Assembly (NCBI GenBank): GCA_017456885.1
Contig: JAFTIM010000014.1
Location: forward strand, 1 to 64,000
Origin: Paludibacteraceae bacterium
Lineage (GTDB): Bacteria; Bacteroidota; Bacteroidia; Bacteroidales; Paludibacteraceae
Reading direction: 5' to 3'
DNA length: 64,000 nt
A program made the position numbers and the translations under genes. The notes beneath the pieces were generated by a model. It searched no databases. It had not been told where the DNA came from and was given only the letters and a program-made list of their open reading frames with translations. Positions 54,718 to 63,987 of this stretch are shown one piece after another (the stretch's first letter is position 1; the number at the start of each line of letters is the position of its first letter).

Positions 54718-56277
54718 ATGGAAAATCAAGAAAAACTAAAAAAACTGGTTGACAAACGCGCCCAAGCCTTGCTTGGTGGTGGCGAAAAGGCTATCGAAAA
54801 ACATCACGCAAAAGGTGCATATACCGCGCGCGAACGTATCAATATGTTGCTCGACGAAGGAAGTTTTGAGGAAATAGATATGTTCCTCACCCATCGCTGT
54901 ACCGACTTCGGTATGGAGAAGAAAGTTTTCCTCGGCGATGGTGTTGCCGTTGGTAGTGGAACAATCGACGGAAGATTGGTATTTGTCTTTGCACAAGATG
55001 CTACGGTTATCGGTGGTTCGTTGTCGGAAACAATGGCACAAAAAATCTGCAAAGTAATGGATATGGCCATGAAACTCGGAGCTCCCATCATCGGATTGAA
55101 CGATTCGGGTGGTGCTCGTATTCAAGAGGGAGCATGTGCTTTGGCAGGTTATGCCGAGATATTCGAACGCAACATTTTGGCGTCGGGCGTAGTGCCTCAA
55201 ATTTCCGTCATTTTCGGACCTTGTGCCGGTGGAGCAGTTTATTCGCCAGCACTTACGGACTTTATTCTAATGACCGAATCCAACTCATACATGTTCATCA
55301 CGGGACCGAAAGTAGTGAAATCGGTAACCAACGAAGATGTAACCGTTGAGGAACTCGGCGGTGCCCGCGTGCATGCTACAAAATCGGGTGTAACCCATTT
55401 TACGGCTCCTACCGAAGAAGAAGCGATTGCAACCGTTCGACGTTTGGTTTCTTTCATTCCTCAAAACAACATGGAAGAGGCTCCTCGCATGGAATGCACC
55501 GACCCAATCGACCGTCTTGACGATGTACTGAATTCGATGGTTCCTGCCAATCCGAACGTGCCTTACGATATGAAAAACATCATCTACACAATTGTGGATA
55601 ATGGCGATTTTATGGAAGTTCAACCCGACTATGCAAAAAATATTATTTGCGGTTTTGCCCGTTTCAACGGACAATCGACGGGTATCATTGCCAACCAACC
55701 GAATTGGTTAGCGGGAGTTTTGGATTGCAACTCTTCACGCAAAGCAGCTCGCTTTGTACGTTTCTGCGATGCGTTTAATATTCCTATTCTGACGTTGGTC
55801 GATGTTCCGGGATTCCTTTGCGGAACAGGTCAAGAGTATGCCGGTATCATTGCTCACGGTGCAAAATTGATGTTTGCTTACGGCGAAGCCACCGTGCCAA
55901 AAGTAACGGTTACCATTCGCAAATCGTACGGCGGTTCGCATATTGTTATGAGTTGTAAGCAACTCCGTGGCGACCTTTGCTATGCTTGGCCAAATGCAGA
56001 AATTGCCGTTATGGGAGCTTCCGGTGCTATTGGCGTTTTGGAAGCAAAAACGCTTAAAACGATTGAAGACCCCGAAGAAAAGAAAAAATTCATTGCCGAA
56101 AAAGAGGCAGAATATCAAGAGAAATTTGCAAGTCCGTATCAGGCTGCATCGCGTGGATACATCGACGACGTTATTGAGCCGCGCAATACTCGTTTCCGCA
56201 TTATTCGCGCATTCGAAATGCTGAAAACAAAACGCTTGAACAACCCTGCAAAAAAACATTCTAACATTCCACTATAA
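54718..56277 (+). CDS. mmdA: Methylmalonyl-CoA decarboxylase alpha subunit (carboxyltransferase)
   Basis: This 519-residue carboxyltransferase of the propionyl-CoA carboxylase beta type moves the carboxyl group from methylmalonyl-CoA to biotin. Two crotonase-like halves are seen, with GLNDSGGARIQEG in the first and IVMSCKQLRGDLCYAWPNAE in the second. In this operon with oadG-like, biotin-carrier and beta-subunit genes it is part of a Na+-pumping decarboxylase rather than an ATP-dependent carboxylase; no biotin carboxylase gene is present. Confidence 0.95.
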   Translation: MENQEKLKKLVDKRAQALLGGGEKAIEKHHAKGAYTARERINMLLDEGSFEEIDMFLTHRCTDFGMEKKVFLGDGVAVGSGTIDGRLVFVFAQDATVIGGSLSETMAQKICKVMDMAMKLGAPIIGLNDSGGARIQEGACALAGYAEIFERNILASGVVPQISVIFGPCAGGAVYSPALTDFILMTESNSYMFITGPKVVKSVTNEDVTVEELGGARVHATKSGVTHFTAPTEEEAIATVRRLVSFIPQNNMEEAPRMECTDPIDRLDDVLNSMVPANPNVPYDMKNIIYTIVDNGDFMEVQPDYAKNIICGFARFNGQSTGIIANQPNWLAGVLDCNSSRKAARFVRFCDAFNIPILTLVDVPGFLCGTGQEYAGIIAHGAKLMFAYGEATVPKVTVTIRKSYGGSHIVMSCKQLRGDLCYAWPNAEIAVMGASGAIGVLEAKTLKTIEDPEEKKKFIAEKEAEYQEKFASPYQAASRGYIDDVIEPRNTRFRIIRAFEMLKTKRLNNPAKKHSNIPL

Positions 56278-56289
56278 AACCGTTGTGTT

Positions 56290-56643
56290 ATGATGATTTT
56301 AGCAGTTAATTGGACAAACGTTACTATCGTAACATTGTTTGGGATAGGAATGGTATTCTTCATTCTTTGTGTTCTAATCCTTACTCTTAACCTTTTTAGT
56401 GTTGTAATGACAACAAGTGTTAATAAGAAAACTAAGACAAAAAAGGAAGTTGCAACACAAGTAGAAGAAGCTCCTATTTGCGAATCTTCCGCTTCCGAAA
56501 GCGAAAAAGCAGCCATTGCAATGGCTCTTCATTTGTATTTTGCTGAAGTTCACGATACTGAAAGTTATTGTTTGACTATTCGTCAAAATCCTAACTCTGC
56601 GTGGAACTCAAAAATTTATGGTATGAATAATTTAAACAAATAA
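56290..56643 (+). CDS. mmdD: OadG-like small membrane subunit (decarboxylase gamma/delta)
   Basis: This 117-residue protein has one transmembrane segment (about 9-40) and a cytoplasmic acidic tail. This is the layout of OadG/MmdD subunits, which hold the soluble and membrane parts of Na+-pumping decarboxylases together. A Met pair at the start leaves the exact first residue open. It lies between mmdA and the biotin-carrier gene, 12 and 3 bp away. Confidence 0.85.
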   Translation: MMILAVNWTNVTIVTLFGIGMVFFILCVLILTLNLFSVVMTTSVNKKTKTKKEVATQVEEAPICESSASESEKAAIAMALHLYFAEVHDTESYCLTIRQNPNSAWNSKIYGMNNLNK

Positions 56644-56646
56644 GAA

Positions 56647-57375
56647 ATGAAAAATTTTAAATTCAAAATAGATGGCGTTGATTATGAAGTTTCAGTAAAC
56701 GAGTTAGAAGGAAATAACGCCGAAGTTGTTGTTAATGGAAAATCATTTAACGTAGAACTTGACAACGAACAACCTACAGCATCAGCCCCAGTAGCACGCG
56801 TTGCTCAATCGGCTGCAGTTCCTGCAAGTAAAAAAGTTGCAGCAAACATCAAAGCTCCTCTTCCTGGTAGCATTATCAAAGTGTTGGTAAGCAATGGTCA
56901 AAGTGTAAAACGTGGTGATGTGTTGCTTACTATGGAATCAATGAAAATGGAAAACAACGTGTGTGCAGAATCTGATGGAACAATCAAAAACGTACTTGTA
57001 AAACAAGGACAAAACGTTATGCAAGACGATGTTCTTATCGAATTCGAAGGTACTGTAGTAGAAGCAGCGGCTCCTGCTCCTGCACCGAAACCACAAGCAA
57101 AACCAGCTGCGGCACCAAAAGCAGCTCCTGCTCCAGCAGCAGCTCCAAAACCAGCAGGCGGTGCAAGTGCTGTGAAAGCTCCACTTCCTGGTAGCATTAT
57201 CAAAGTGTTGGTTAGCGAAGGTCAAAGCATCAAACGTGGCGATGTGTTGCTTACTATGGAATCAATGAAAATGGAAAACAACATTATGGCAGAAAAAGAT
57301 GGTGTTGTTGGCAAAATCTATGTTCAAGCAGGAAAATCTGTTATGCAAGACGATGTTTTGTTGGATTTAGCTTAA
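56647..57375 (+). CDS. mmdC: Biotin carboxyl carrier protein with two biotinyl domains
   Basis: This 242-residue protein carries the carboxyl group as carboxybiotin between the carboxyltransferase and the membrane beta subunit. It has an N-terminal region of about 65 residues, a biotinyl domain (about 68-138) and an Ala/Pro-rich linker (about 140-175). A second biotinyl domain (about 177-242) follows. Both contain ESMKMEN, with biotin-accepting Lys100 and Lys208. Single-domain carriers of about 140 residues are the norm. A 42-base stretch around both sites is identical (56917-56958 and 57241-57282), pointing to a tandem duplication. Confidence 0.93.
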   Translation: MKNFKFKIDGVDYEVSVNELEGNNAEVVVNGKSFNVELDNEQPTASAPVARVAQSAAVPASKKVAANIKAPLPGSIIKVLVSNGQSVKRGDVLLTMESMKMENNVCAESDGTIKNVLVKQGQNVMQDDVLIEFEGTVVEAAAPAPAPKPQAKPAAAPKAAPAPAAAPKPAGGASAVKAPLPGSIIKVLVSEGQSIKRGDVLLTMESMKMENNIMAEKDGVVGKIYVQAGKSVMQDDVLLDLA

Positions 57376-57393
57376 TTTAAAACCCTAAAAACG

Positions 57394-58710
57394 ATGAAAC
57401 GATTTATTAAAATTCTTTGCTTAACATTTGCACTTGCTCTACCTACAAATCAGTTGTGGGCAGCGGAACAACAAAGTGCAACTTCCAACGAAAAAGAAGA
57501 CATCGTGATGTCTGAAAAAATTATTAACGTTGGAGAAACATTAAGTGATTTTGCTGAAAGTTCTGGTATTGGCAAAATGCTAAATACAGAAAACGAAGGC
57601 GATTGGCGAAACATTATGATGATTGCCATTGCTTGTTTGTTGCTTTATTTGGCAATTGTAAAACAATTCGAACCATTGCTTTTGTTACCTATTGCGTTTG
57701 GTATGTTGCTATCAAACATTCCTGGTGCAAATATGTTCCACGAAAGTTTGTTCGCTGGCGGACACGTACATTGGGGCGACTTTTATGCAAATGCAGGATT
57801 ACTCGACTACCTTTATTTAGGTGTTAAACTTGGTATTTATCCTTGTTTGATATTTATCGGTATCGGAGCAATGACCGACTTTGGGCCACTTATCTCTAAT
57901 CCAAAAAGTTTATTACTAGGTGCTGCTGCACAATTAGGTATTTTTGCGACCTTCATCGGTGCTTTGGCATTAGGTTTTACAGGTCCTGAAGCAGGTTCTA
58001 TTGGTATTATTGGTGGTGCAGATGGTCCAACAGCTATTTTCTTGACATCGAAATTAGCACCTCATTTACTTGGTCCTATTGCTGTTGCGGCATACTCTTA
58101 CATGGCACTAGTACCAGTTATTCAACCTCCAATTATGAGAGCCCTAACTACACAAAAAGAGCGTGTCATTAAAATGCCACAACTACGTACCGTTTCTAAA
58201 ACTGAAAAAATCATTTTCCCTATAATGATTACAATTGTAGTGGCTCTTATTTTACCTGATGCCGCTACTCTTATCGGTTGTTTGATGTTTGGTAACCTAT
58301 TGAAAGAATGTGGTGTTACTGAACGTTTAAGCAAAACGGTTCAAAATGAGTTGATGAACATCGTTACTGTATTTCTTGGCATTACCGTTGGTGCAACTGC
58401 CACTGCAAGTACATTCCTTGCATGGGGAACTATAAAGATCATTGTTCTTGGAGTTATTGCATTTAGTATTGGATCGGCAGGAGGTGTTTTGCTTGCAAAA
58501 TTCATGAACTTATTCTTGAAAGAAAAAATTAATCCATTGATTGGTTCTGCTGGTGTTTCTGCAGTGCCAATGGCAGCTCGTGTATCTCAACAAGTTGGAC
58601 AAGAATCTGACCCAGGAAACTTCCTATTGATGCACGCTATGGGACCCAACGTAGCAGGTGTTATCGGGTCGGCAGTAGCTGCTGGAATCCTTCTCTCAAT
58701 GTTAGGATAA
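57394..58710 (+). CDS. mmdB: Na+-translocating decarboxylase beta subunit
   Basis: This 438-residue membrane protein of the OadB/MmdB family decarboxylates carboxybiotin and pumps Na+ outward. It has a signal-like N-terminal segment (about 1-23), a polar stretch, then about ten membrane segments. The conserved [17 protein letters not shown] and [11 protein letters not shown] regions contain the Asp and Ser/Arg residues implicated in Na+ transport. It is the last gene of the mce-mmdA-D-C-B operon. Confidence 0.95.
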   Translation: MKRFIKILCLTFALALPTNQLWAAEQQSATSNEKEDIVMSEKIINVGETLSDFAESSGIGKMLNTENEGDWRNIMMIAIACLLLYLAIVKQFEPLLLLPIAFGMLLSNIPGANMFHESLFAGGHVHWGDFYANAGLLDYLYLGVKLGIYPCLIFIGIGAMTDFGPLISNPKSLLLGAAAQLGIFATFIGALALGFTGPEAGSIGIIGGADGPTAIFLTSKLAPHLLGPIAVAAYSYMALVPVIQPPIMRALTTQKERVIKMPQLRTVSKTEKIIFPIMITIVVALILPDAATLIGCLMFGNLLKECGVTERLSKTVQNELMNIVTVFLGITVGATATASTFLAWGTIKIIVLGVIAFSIGSAGGVLLAKFMNLFLKEKINPLIGSAGVSAVPMAARVSQQVGQESDPGNFLLMHAMGPNVAGVIGSAVAAGILLSMLG

Positions 58711-58729
58711 ACGCTACTTTTATAAATAA

Positions 58730-58763
58730 AATAAATCCCTTTACAATTGTAAAGGGATTTATT
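58730..58763. terminator. Bidirectional terminator after mmdB
   Basis: A perfect 17-bp-per-arm palindrome (58730-58746 with 58747-58763) centred on AATT, rich in A/T at its outer ends and continued by a T-run, lies between mmdB and the convergent TlpA-like gene. Confidence 0.85.
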
Positions 58764-58785
58764 TTTTAATTTTCCGGAAATGTTC

Positions 58786-59880
58786 CTATCGAAATATTTC
58801 TTGAAGTTTTTCTTCTAAAGAAGCATCGTTGAGTTGTTTTGCAAGAATAGTACCATCAGGTCCTAACAGCATTAAATGCGGAATGGCATTAACACCATAA
58901 ACGGAAGAACCTAACGACTCCCAACCTTTTAAATCGGACATTTGGTGCCATGGCAACTCAAGTGCCTGAATACCCGAAATCCATGCTTGTTCGTCGTTGT
59001 CAAACGATATTCCAACCACATCAACGCCTTTTGCTTTATATGTTTCATAAATACGCTTCAACTCGGGCATTGCACGACGACATGGTCCGCACCACGAAGC
59101 CCAAAAATCGACAACAAGATAGTTGCCTTTGCCTGCAAAATCGGATAAATGAACTTCATTCCCTTGAGGATCTCTCATTGTAAGATCCACGAAGACATTC
59201 CCAACCGCAACTTTTTTTACAATCTCCAAGCGTGCTGCAATACGGGCAATTTCAGGCTGTATCAGAAATAATTCTCCCGCTTTGTCCAGCAAGCCTATCT
59301 GTTCCTCATCGCTCAACGAACGATAAATCTGGACAAACGCATAAGCACCTGCCACATTATTCAAATTCTCATCAATAAACGAAATTACCTTTTCATTATA
59401 CTCTGTTTCAAGCACATCATACTGATTCTCTATCGAGTTACGTTTCCCGATATTCGTTTCTTCCGTCTTAAAATATTCGGTAATCAGTTCTTCGAACAAA
59501 GGATTGTACTGCTGCTCCAAAAGCAAGTATTTCTGCAAAACATCGTTATTACTCGTCCCCGAAACAGTGGCAACGCCATTGGTAAAATCAACACGAATAG
59601 TCCCTTTCTCCAACACAACAGGCGCAACAAACGTCCGTTTCGATTCCTGACTCAAAACAATGGTACGAAACAATGCCGTATCTTGCACCCCTTTGAAAGT
59701 TGCAATACCATTATCAACCAAAACACTATCGGTAAAAACCACATCGCGACCTATCTGCTTTGCAAGATATGCCGTTGCACCATTAAAATCGTCCGACACC
59801 TCAAGCGTCAACTGATACTCATTTTTCTGACAACTGCACAAAAACAAGGCAGCAAAAAATAAAATTTTAATTTTTTTCAT
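58786..59880 (-). CDS. TlpA-like thioredoxin-fold lipoprotein
   Basis: This 364-residue protein has a lipoprotein signal (lipobox LCSC at about 14-17), a DUF4369-like N-terminal domain (about 20-110), a helical middle part, and a C-terminal TlpA/AhpC-type thioredoxin domain (about 230-364). The redox motif is WCGPC in FWASWCGPCRRAMPEL. It is expected to act as a periplasmic disulfide reductase. Such proteins are numerous in Bacteroidales and the client is unknown. cysS is encoded upstream on the same strand, 18 bp away. Confidence 0.92.
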   Translation of the reverse strand: MKKIKILFFAALFLCSCQKNEYQLTLEVSDDFNGATAYLAKQIGRDVVFTDSVLVDNGIATFKGVQDTALFRTIVLSQESKRTFVAPVVLEKGTIRVDFTNGVATVSGTSNNDVLQKYLLLEQQYNPLFEELITEYFKTEETNIGKRNSIENQYDVLETEYNEKVISFIDENLNNVAGAYAFVQIYRSLSDEEQIGLLDKAGELFLIQPEIARIAARLEIVKKVAVGNVFVDLTMRDPQGNEVHLSDFAGKGNYLVVDFWASWCGPCRRAMPELKRIYETYKAKGVDVVGISFDNDEQAWISGIQALELPWHQMSDLKGWESLGSSVYGVNAIPHLMLLGPDGTILAKQLNDASLEEKLQEIFR

Positions 59881-59898
59881 TGATCTATCTTGTTAAAA

Positions 59899-61362
59899 TT
59901 ATAAACTCCACTCAAAACCGTCTTTTGTATCTTTTATTGAAAAGCCAAGAGCCGTCAGTTCGTTGCGGATTTTGTCCGAGGTTGCCCAATCTTTGTTTTG
60001 TTTGGCTTGCAAGCGCAAATCCAACAACAAATCAACTGCTTTTTTGTAAGCATCGTTTTTATTGTCATCGGCTTCGGTTTTTATTCCCAAAACATCTTCC
60101 ACAAAAAGCGAAAATACCGCTTTCAGTTCCTCCAAATCGACTGCTGAAATGCTCCCTTTGCCGTCAGCAACGGTGTTGATGGCTTTGCACGCGTCGAATA
60201 GGTGCGAAATCACAATCGGCGTGTTCAAGTCGTCGCACATGGCCTCTTCGCAGCGGTCGCGCAGACCTTTCACATCGATGGTCGATTGCGCCGCCGGCAC
60301 TATTTTTTGCAGACGTTCGTAGGCTTCCAACAGGCGCGCCAAACCTTTTTCCGACGCTTGCAGCGCTTCGTTGCTGAAATCGACCGTGCTGCGGTAGTGT
60401 GCCTGAAGAATGAAAAAACGAATCGTCATCGGCGAAAATGCCTGTGTCAGCAACGGATGCGAACCGGTGAAAAATTCGTCGAGCGTGATGAAGTTGCCCA
60501 ACGATTTGCCCATCTTTTGTCCGTTGATGGTTATCATGTTGTTGTGCATCCAATAATGCACGGTTTCGTGACCGAGAGCAGCCACACTTTGAGCAATTTC
60601 GCACTCGTGGTGCGGGAACATCAAGTCCATGCCGCCGCCGTGTATGTCGAACTCTTCGCCGAGGTATTTGGTGCCCATGGCCGAACATTCCATGTGCCAA
60701 CCGGGGAAACCTTCGCTCCACGGACTCGGCCAGTGCATGATGTGTTCGGGCGCGGCTTTTTTCCACAATGCGAAATCGATGCTGCGCCGTTTTTCAGTCT
60801 GACCGTCAAGTTCGCGTGTTGTTTCCAGCAACTCGTCAATATTCCGCCCCGACAGTTTGCCGTAGTGGTGGTCGCGGTTGTATTTTTCGACATCGAAATA
60901 GACCGACCCTTCGCTGACGTACGCGTAGCCGGCATCGAGAATTTTTTGCACAAACGCAATCTGTTCGATAATGTGCCCCGATGCGTGCGGTTCGATGCTT
61001 GGCGGCAACACGTTCAATTTCTCCATCGCCTTGTGATAACGCAACGTATAGTGTTGAACGACCTCCATCGGCTCGAGTTTTTCGAGGCGCGCTTTTTTGG
61101 CTATTTTGTCTTCGCCCTCGTCGGCATCGTGTTCCAAATGACCGACATCGGTGATGTTGCGCACGTAACGCACTTTGTAGCCGAGATGCGTCAGATAACG
61201 ATACAAAACATCGAAAGTGATAGCCGGCCGTGCGTGCCCCAAATGTCCGTCGCCATAGACAGTCGGACCGCAAACGTACAAACCGACGTGCGGCGCATGC
61301 AGCGGTTTGAACTCTTCTTTTTTGCGAGTCAACGTATTATAAATGTAAAATTTGCTTTCCAT
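59899..61362 (-). CDS. cysS: Cysteine-tRNA ligase
   Basis: This 487-residue class I synthetase charges tRNA-Cys. The zinc-site Cys and the HIGH-equivalent lie in [17 protein letters not shown], further zinc ligands in HMECSAM and HHECE, and the signature loop reads KMGKS. The ATG at 61362 starts the conserved region; a longer frame to 61398 overlaps the promoter (TACCTTTG, 61387-61380). The central part is strongly G+C-rich (40 of 60 bases in 60241-60300), similar to ileS and unlike its neighbours. Confidence 0.97.
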   Translation of the reverse strand: MESKFYIYNTLTRKKEEFKPLHAPHVGLYVCGPTVYGDGHLGHARPAITFDVLYRYLTHLGYKVRYVRNITDVGHLEHDADEGEDKIAKKARLEKLEPMEVVQHYTLRYHKAMEKLNVLPPSIEPHASGHIIEQIAFVQKILDAGYAYVSEGSVYFDVEKYNRDHHYGKLSGRNIDELLETTRELDGQTEKRRSIDFALWKKAAPEHIMHWPSPWSEGFPGWHMECSAMGTKYLGEEFDIHGGGMDLMFPHHECEIAQSVAALGHETVHYWMHNNMITINGQKMGKSLGNFITLDEFFTGSHPLLTQAFSPMTIRFFILQAHYRSTVDFSNEALQASEKGLARLLEAYERLQKIVPAAQSTIDVKGLRDRCEEAMCDDLNTPIVISHLFDACKAINTVADGKGSISAVDLEELKAVFSLFVEDVLGIKTEADDNKNDAYKKAVDLLLDLRLQAKQNKDWATSDKIRNELTALGFSIKDTKDGFEWSL

Positions 61363-61458
61363 AATCCACTTTTTTAGCGCAAAGGTAATATTTTTCAATG
61401 TAGTCTCGAAATAGATAAAAAGCGTTTTTATGCCCTCTCTTAATTTATATTAACGAGC

Positions 61459-61489
61459 TTGTTAATCTCGGCATAAAAAAGTATTTTTG
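61459..61489 (+). promoter_or_regulatory. Promoter of the sigma-54 activator gene
   Basis: TTG (61459-61461), 20 bases and TATTTTTG (61482-61489) match the Bacteroidota housekeeping consensus. The ATG at 61514 is about 24 bp downstream. Confidence 0.7.
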
Positions 61490-61513
61490 TATGATATTTT
61501 TAGTCTTTTGTTT

Positions 61514-62755
61514 ATGCAAACATCAGAATTACAAGCTGTAAAACAACGATTTGGAATCATCGGGAATAACTCCCTGCTGAATCGTGCCATCGATATTGCC
61601 GTGCAGGTTGCCAACACCGATTTATCGGTTTTGATTACAGGAGAGAGCGGCGTCGGGAAAGAGAATTTTCCGCAAATCATTCATCAATATAGTTATCGCA
61701 AACACAATAGTTTTATTGCTATCAACTGCGGTGCAATACCCGAAGGGACCATTGACTCCGAATTGTTTGGACACGAAAAAGGTGCTTTTACAAGTGCCAC
61801 ATCCGATCGCAAAGGATATTTTGAAGTGGCCGACGGAGGAACCATTTTTCTTGACGAAGTAGGCGAACTTCCTCTTTCCACTCAGGTGCGATTGCTACGC
61901 GTACTCGAAGCAGGAGAATTTATGCGTGTTGGGTCGTCGAAAGTGCAAAAAACAAACGTGCGTGTTGTTGCTGCCACCAATGTAAATATGTTGGAAGCCA
62001 TTCAAAACAAGAAATTCAGAGAAGACCTTTACTACCGACTGAATGCCGTGCCTATTTATGTACCGCCTTTGCGAGAACGTAAAGAAGACATTTTGCTCTT
62101 ATTCAGAAAATTTGCCAACGACTTTGCAGAGAAATACAATATGCCTCCCATTAAACTCTCCGAAGAAGCACAAATCCTGCTTCAGAAATACTATTGGAAA
62201 GGCAACATCAGACAACTGAAAAACGTGACCGAGCAAATTTCCGTCATTGAGCACAATCGGGACATTTCGAGCGATATTTTAGCCAAATACTTGCCCGATA
62301 GCGAAACACGGCAAATGCCAGCCCTGTTTTCACATGGCTCCTCACACGACAAGTCGTTCAACGACGAACGCGAAATTCTTTATCAGGTCTTATTCGATAT
62401 GAAAAAAGACATGAACGATTTAAAAAAACTTGTCAACAATATTATCAAACAAGGAAATATCAACATCAGCGAGGACCCCGTGTACGAAGTACCCACTATT
62501 TTCGAACAACAGCAAGAAACACACATTCCGACCATTATCGACAGACAACAACCCGTATCGCGGATAATCAACCCGAATGATGAAATTCAAGACACCGAAG
62601 AATATACCGAAGAGTCTCTTTCGCTTGAAGAATCGGAAAAACGAATGATTGTCAAAGCATTGGAGAAACACAAAAAAAGAAAAGATGCCGCAAAAGACCT
62701 CAACATATCGGAGCGAACACTATACCGAAAAATCAAAGAATATGGATTGGAATAA
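61514..62755 (+). CDS. Sigma-54-dependent transcription activator
   Basis: This 413-residue AAA+ activator has Walker A GESGVGKE at 43-50, Walker B FLDEVGEL near 112-119 and a C-terminal Fis-type HTH (about 375-413). There is no N-terminal receiver or sensing domain. The loop that touches sigma-54, usually GAFTGA, reads GAFTSA (90-95). An acidic, Gln-rich linker of about 100 residues separates the AAA+ and HTH parts. The gene overlaps lptE by 14 bp, an arrangement common in Bacteroidales, which hints at a role in envelope biogenesis. Confidence 0.9.
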   Translation: MQTSELQAVKQRFGIIGNNSLLNRAIDIAVQVANTDLSVLITGESGVGKENFPQIIHQYSYRKHNSFIAINCGAIPEGTIDSELFGHEKGAFTSATSDRKGYFEVADGGTIFLDEVGELPLSTQVRLLRVLEAGEFMRVGSSKVQKTNVRVVAATNVNMLEAIQNKKFREDLYYRLNAVPIYVPPLRERKEDILLLFRKFANDFAEKYNMPPIKLSEEAQILLQKYYWKGNIRQLKNVTEQISVIEHNRDISSDILAKYLPDSETRQMPALFSHGSSHDKSFNDEREILYQVLFDMKKDMNDLKKLVNNIIKQGNINISEDPVYEVPTIFEQQQETHIPTIIDRQQPVSRIINPNDEIQDTEEYTEESLSLEESEKRMIVKALEKHKKRKDAAKDLNISERTLYRKIKEYGLE

Positions 62756-63272
62756 AGCAAAATATTACCTCACGACAACAATTGCAATTGCTGTGATTGC
62801 CGTGATTATGAAATCTTGTGCCGTTTCATTTAAATTCAACGGAACTTCTATTGATTATTCAAAAATTAAAACCATCTCCATTTCCGAATTTACTAACACC
62901 GCCACATTGGTTTATCCGCCATTGGTCATTCAACTCAACGAAGCTTTGCAAGATATTTATCGCAAACAGACACGATTGAACTTTGTCAATCAAGGAGGCG
63001 ATTTAGAAATAGAAGGAGAGGTAACAGGTTACACACTGACACCGCTTTCTATTCAAAGCGATGCTTATGCTGCCGAAACCCGATTGACAATGACCGTTCG
63101 CGTGCGATTTACAAACAATGTAAATCCTGACGAGGACTTTGAGACCAATTTTACGGCATTCCAAAACTTTGAAAGCAGCAAAATGCTTAACGATGTACAA
63201 GACGAACTTATCGGCGTAATGATTGAAGAGATTGTTGACCAAATCTACAACAAAACAGTAGCGAATTGGTAA
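62742..63272 (+). CDS. lptE: LptE-family LPS-assembly lipoprotein
   Basis: This 176-residue protein has a signal segment with a Cys after IMKS (about residue 27) and a mature part starting AVSFKFNGTSIDY. The order of strands and helices fits the LptE/DUF4136-like fold (ISEFTNTA, VIQLNEALQDIYRKQTRL, LEIEGEVTGYTLTP). LptE plugs the LptD barrel that inserts lipopolysaccharide into the outer membrane. The ATG at 62742 overlaps the activator gene and starts the signal segment directly. Confidence 0.85.
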   Translation: MDWNKAKYYLTTTIAIAVIAVIMKSCAVSFKFNGTSIDYSKIKTISISEFTNTATLVYPPLVIQLNEALQDIYRKQTRLNFVNQGGDLEIEGEVTGYTLTPLSIQSDAYAAETRLTMTVRVRFTNNVNPDEDFETNFTAFQNFESSKMLNDVQDELIGVMIEEIVDQIYNKTVANW

Positions 63273-63377
63273 ATGCGTATTTTTAAGAAAAATGCAGAAA
63301 ATAGTTTTTAGTTCCGATTTATTCTATATCTTTGCAAACTCTTAACGGTATTTTGTATTATTTAAATATATAGAACA

Positions 63378-63632
63378 ATGAAAAAGGGAATTCATCCAGA
63401 AAGCTATCGACCCGTAGTTTTTAAAGACATGTCAAACGGCGATTACTTCATTACTCGTTCGACTGTTACTACGAAAGAAACCATCGATATTGATGGGGTA
63501 ACTTATCCGTTATTGAAGCTCGAGATTTCAAGTTCGTCACATCCTTTCTACACAGGCAAATCGAAGCTTGTGGATACGGCAGGGCGTGTCGATAAATTTA
63601 TGAGCCGATATGGGAATCGTGGAAAAAAATAA
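63378..63632 (+). CDS. rpmE2: 50S ribosomal protein L31 type B
   Basis: This 84-residue protein matches type B L31 ([19 protein letters not shown] at the start, HPFYTGKSK near the middle, [10 protein letters not shown] near the end). It lacks the four zinc-binding Cys of type A L31, so it is the zinc-independent form. A TATCTTTG element at 63327-63334 lies about 44 bp before the ATG. Highly expressed, monocistronic. Confidence 0.97.
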   Translation: MKKGIHPESYRPVVFKDMSNGDYFITRSTVTTKETIDIDGVTYPLLKLEISSSSHPFYTGKSKLVDTAGRVDKFMSRYGNRGKK

Positions 63633-63650
63633 CACAAGTGTAGATAGTGC

Positions 63651-63690
63651 GAAACGCCTCGAACAAATGTTCGGGGCGTTTCTGTTTTCT
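63651..63690 (+). terminator. Intrinsic terminator of rpmE2
   Basis: A 15-bp stem (63651-63665 with 63668-63682, one T-G pair) and a short loop are followed by a weak T-rich tail (TGTTTTCT). Confidence 0.75.
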
Positions 63691-63705
63691 CGGAAATATC
63701 AAGTT

Positions 63706-63987
63706 TTAATCTTGAATACCGCAAAAATCTCTCACTTCATTATAGTCGTCAAGATTAAGAGATGTAGTACTTACCGACTCGCCATTTATCCAAACAATTC
63801 GCACTTGAATAGCACCATTTATACTCTTTGTTTGTAATGTGGCAGGATCCATATATGTAATACCTACTTTTACCCACGAATCACTCGTACTAAATTCATA
63901 TGCATATATAACATTTACATCTGAAGAACAAACCGGTAAAGATGTGTATGCTCCATTACTTTTTGCATAAACTAAAATAATTTTAAC
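63706..63987 (-). CDS. Incomplete or interrupted reading frame at the window edge
   Basis: On the minus strand a frame of 93 codons ends at 63706. Its C-terminal part reads as a plausible secreted-protein domain (WINGESVSTTSLNLDDYNE, ending DFCGIQD). Upstream it meets an in-frame TAA at 63988-63990 with no good start codon after it (the first ATG is about 45 codons in). The gene may be frameshifted or start at an unusual codon, or the frame may be chance. The family is not recognised. The rest of the 3' end of the window holds no other feature I can support. Confidence 0.35.
   Translation of the reverse strand, partial: VKIILVYAKSNGAYTSLPVCSSDVNVIYAYEFSTSDSWVKVGITYMDPATLQTKSINGAIQVRIVWINGESVSTTSLNLDDYNEVRDFCGIQD

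Noticed and set aside
60202-61377. 391-codon frame opposite cysS
   Set aside because: Antisense shadow in a G+C-rich gene; cysS has all its catalytic motifs.
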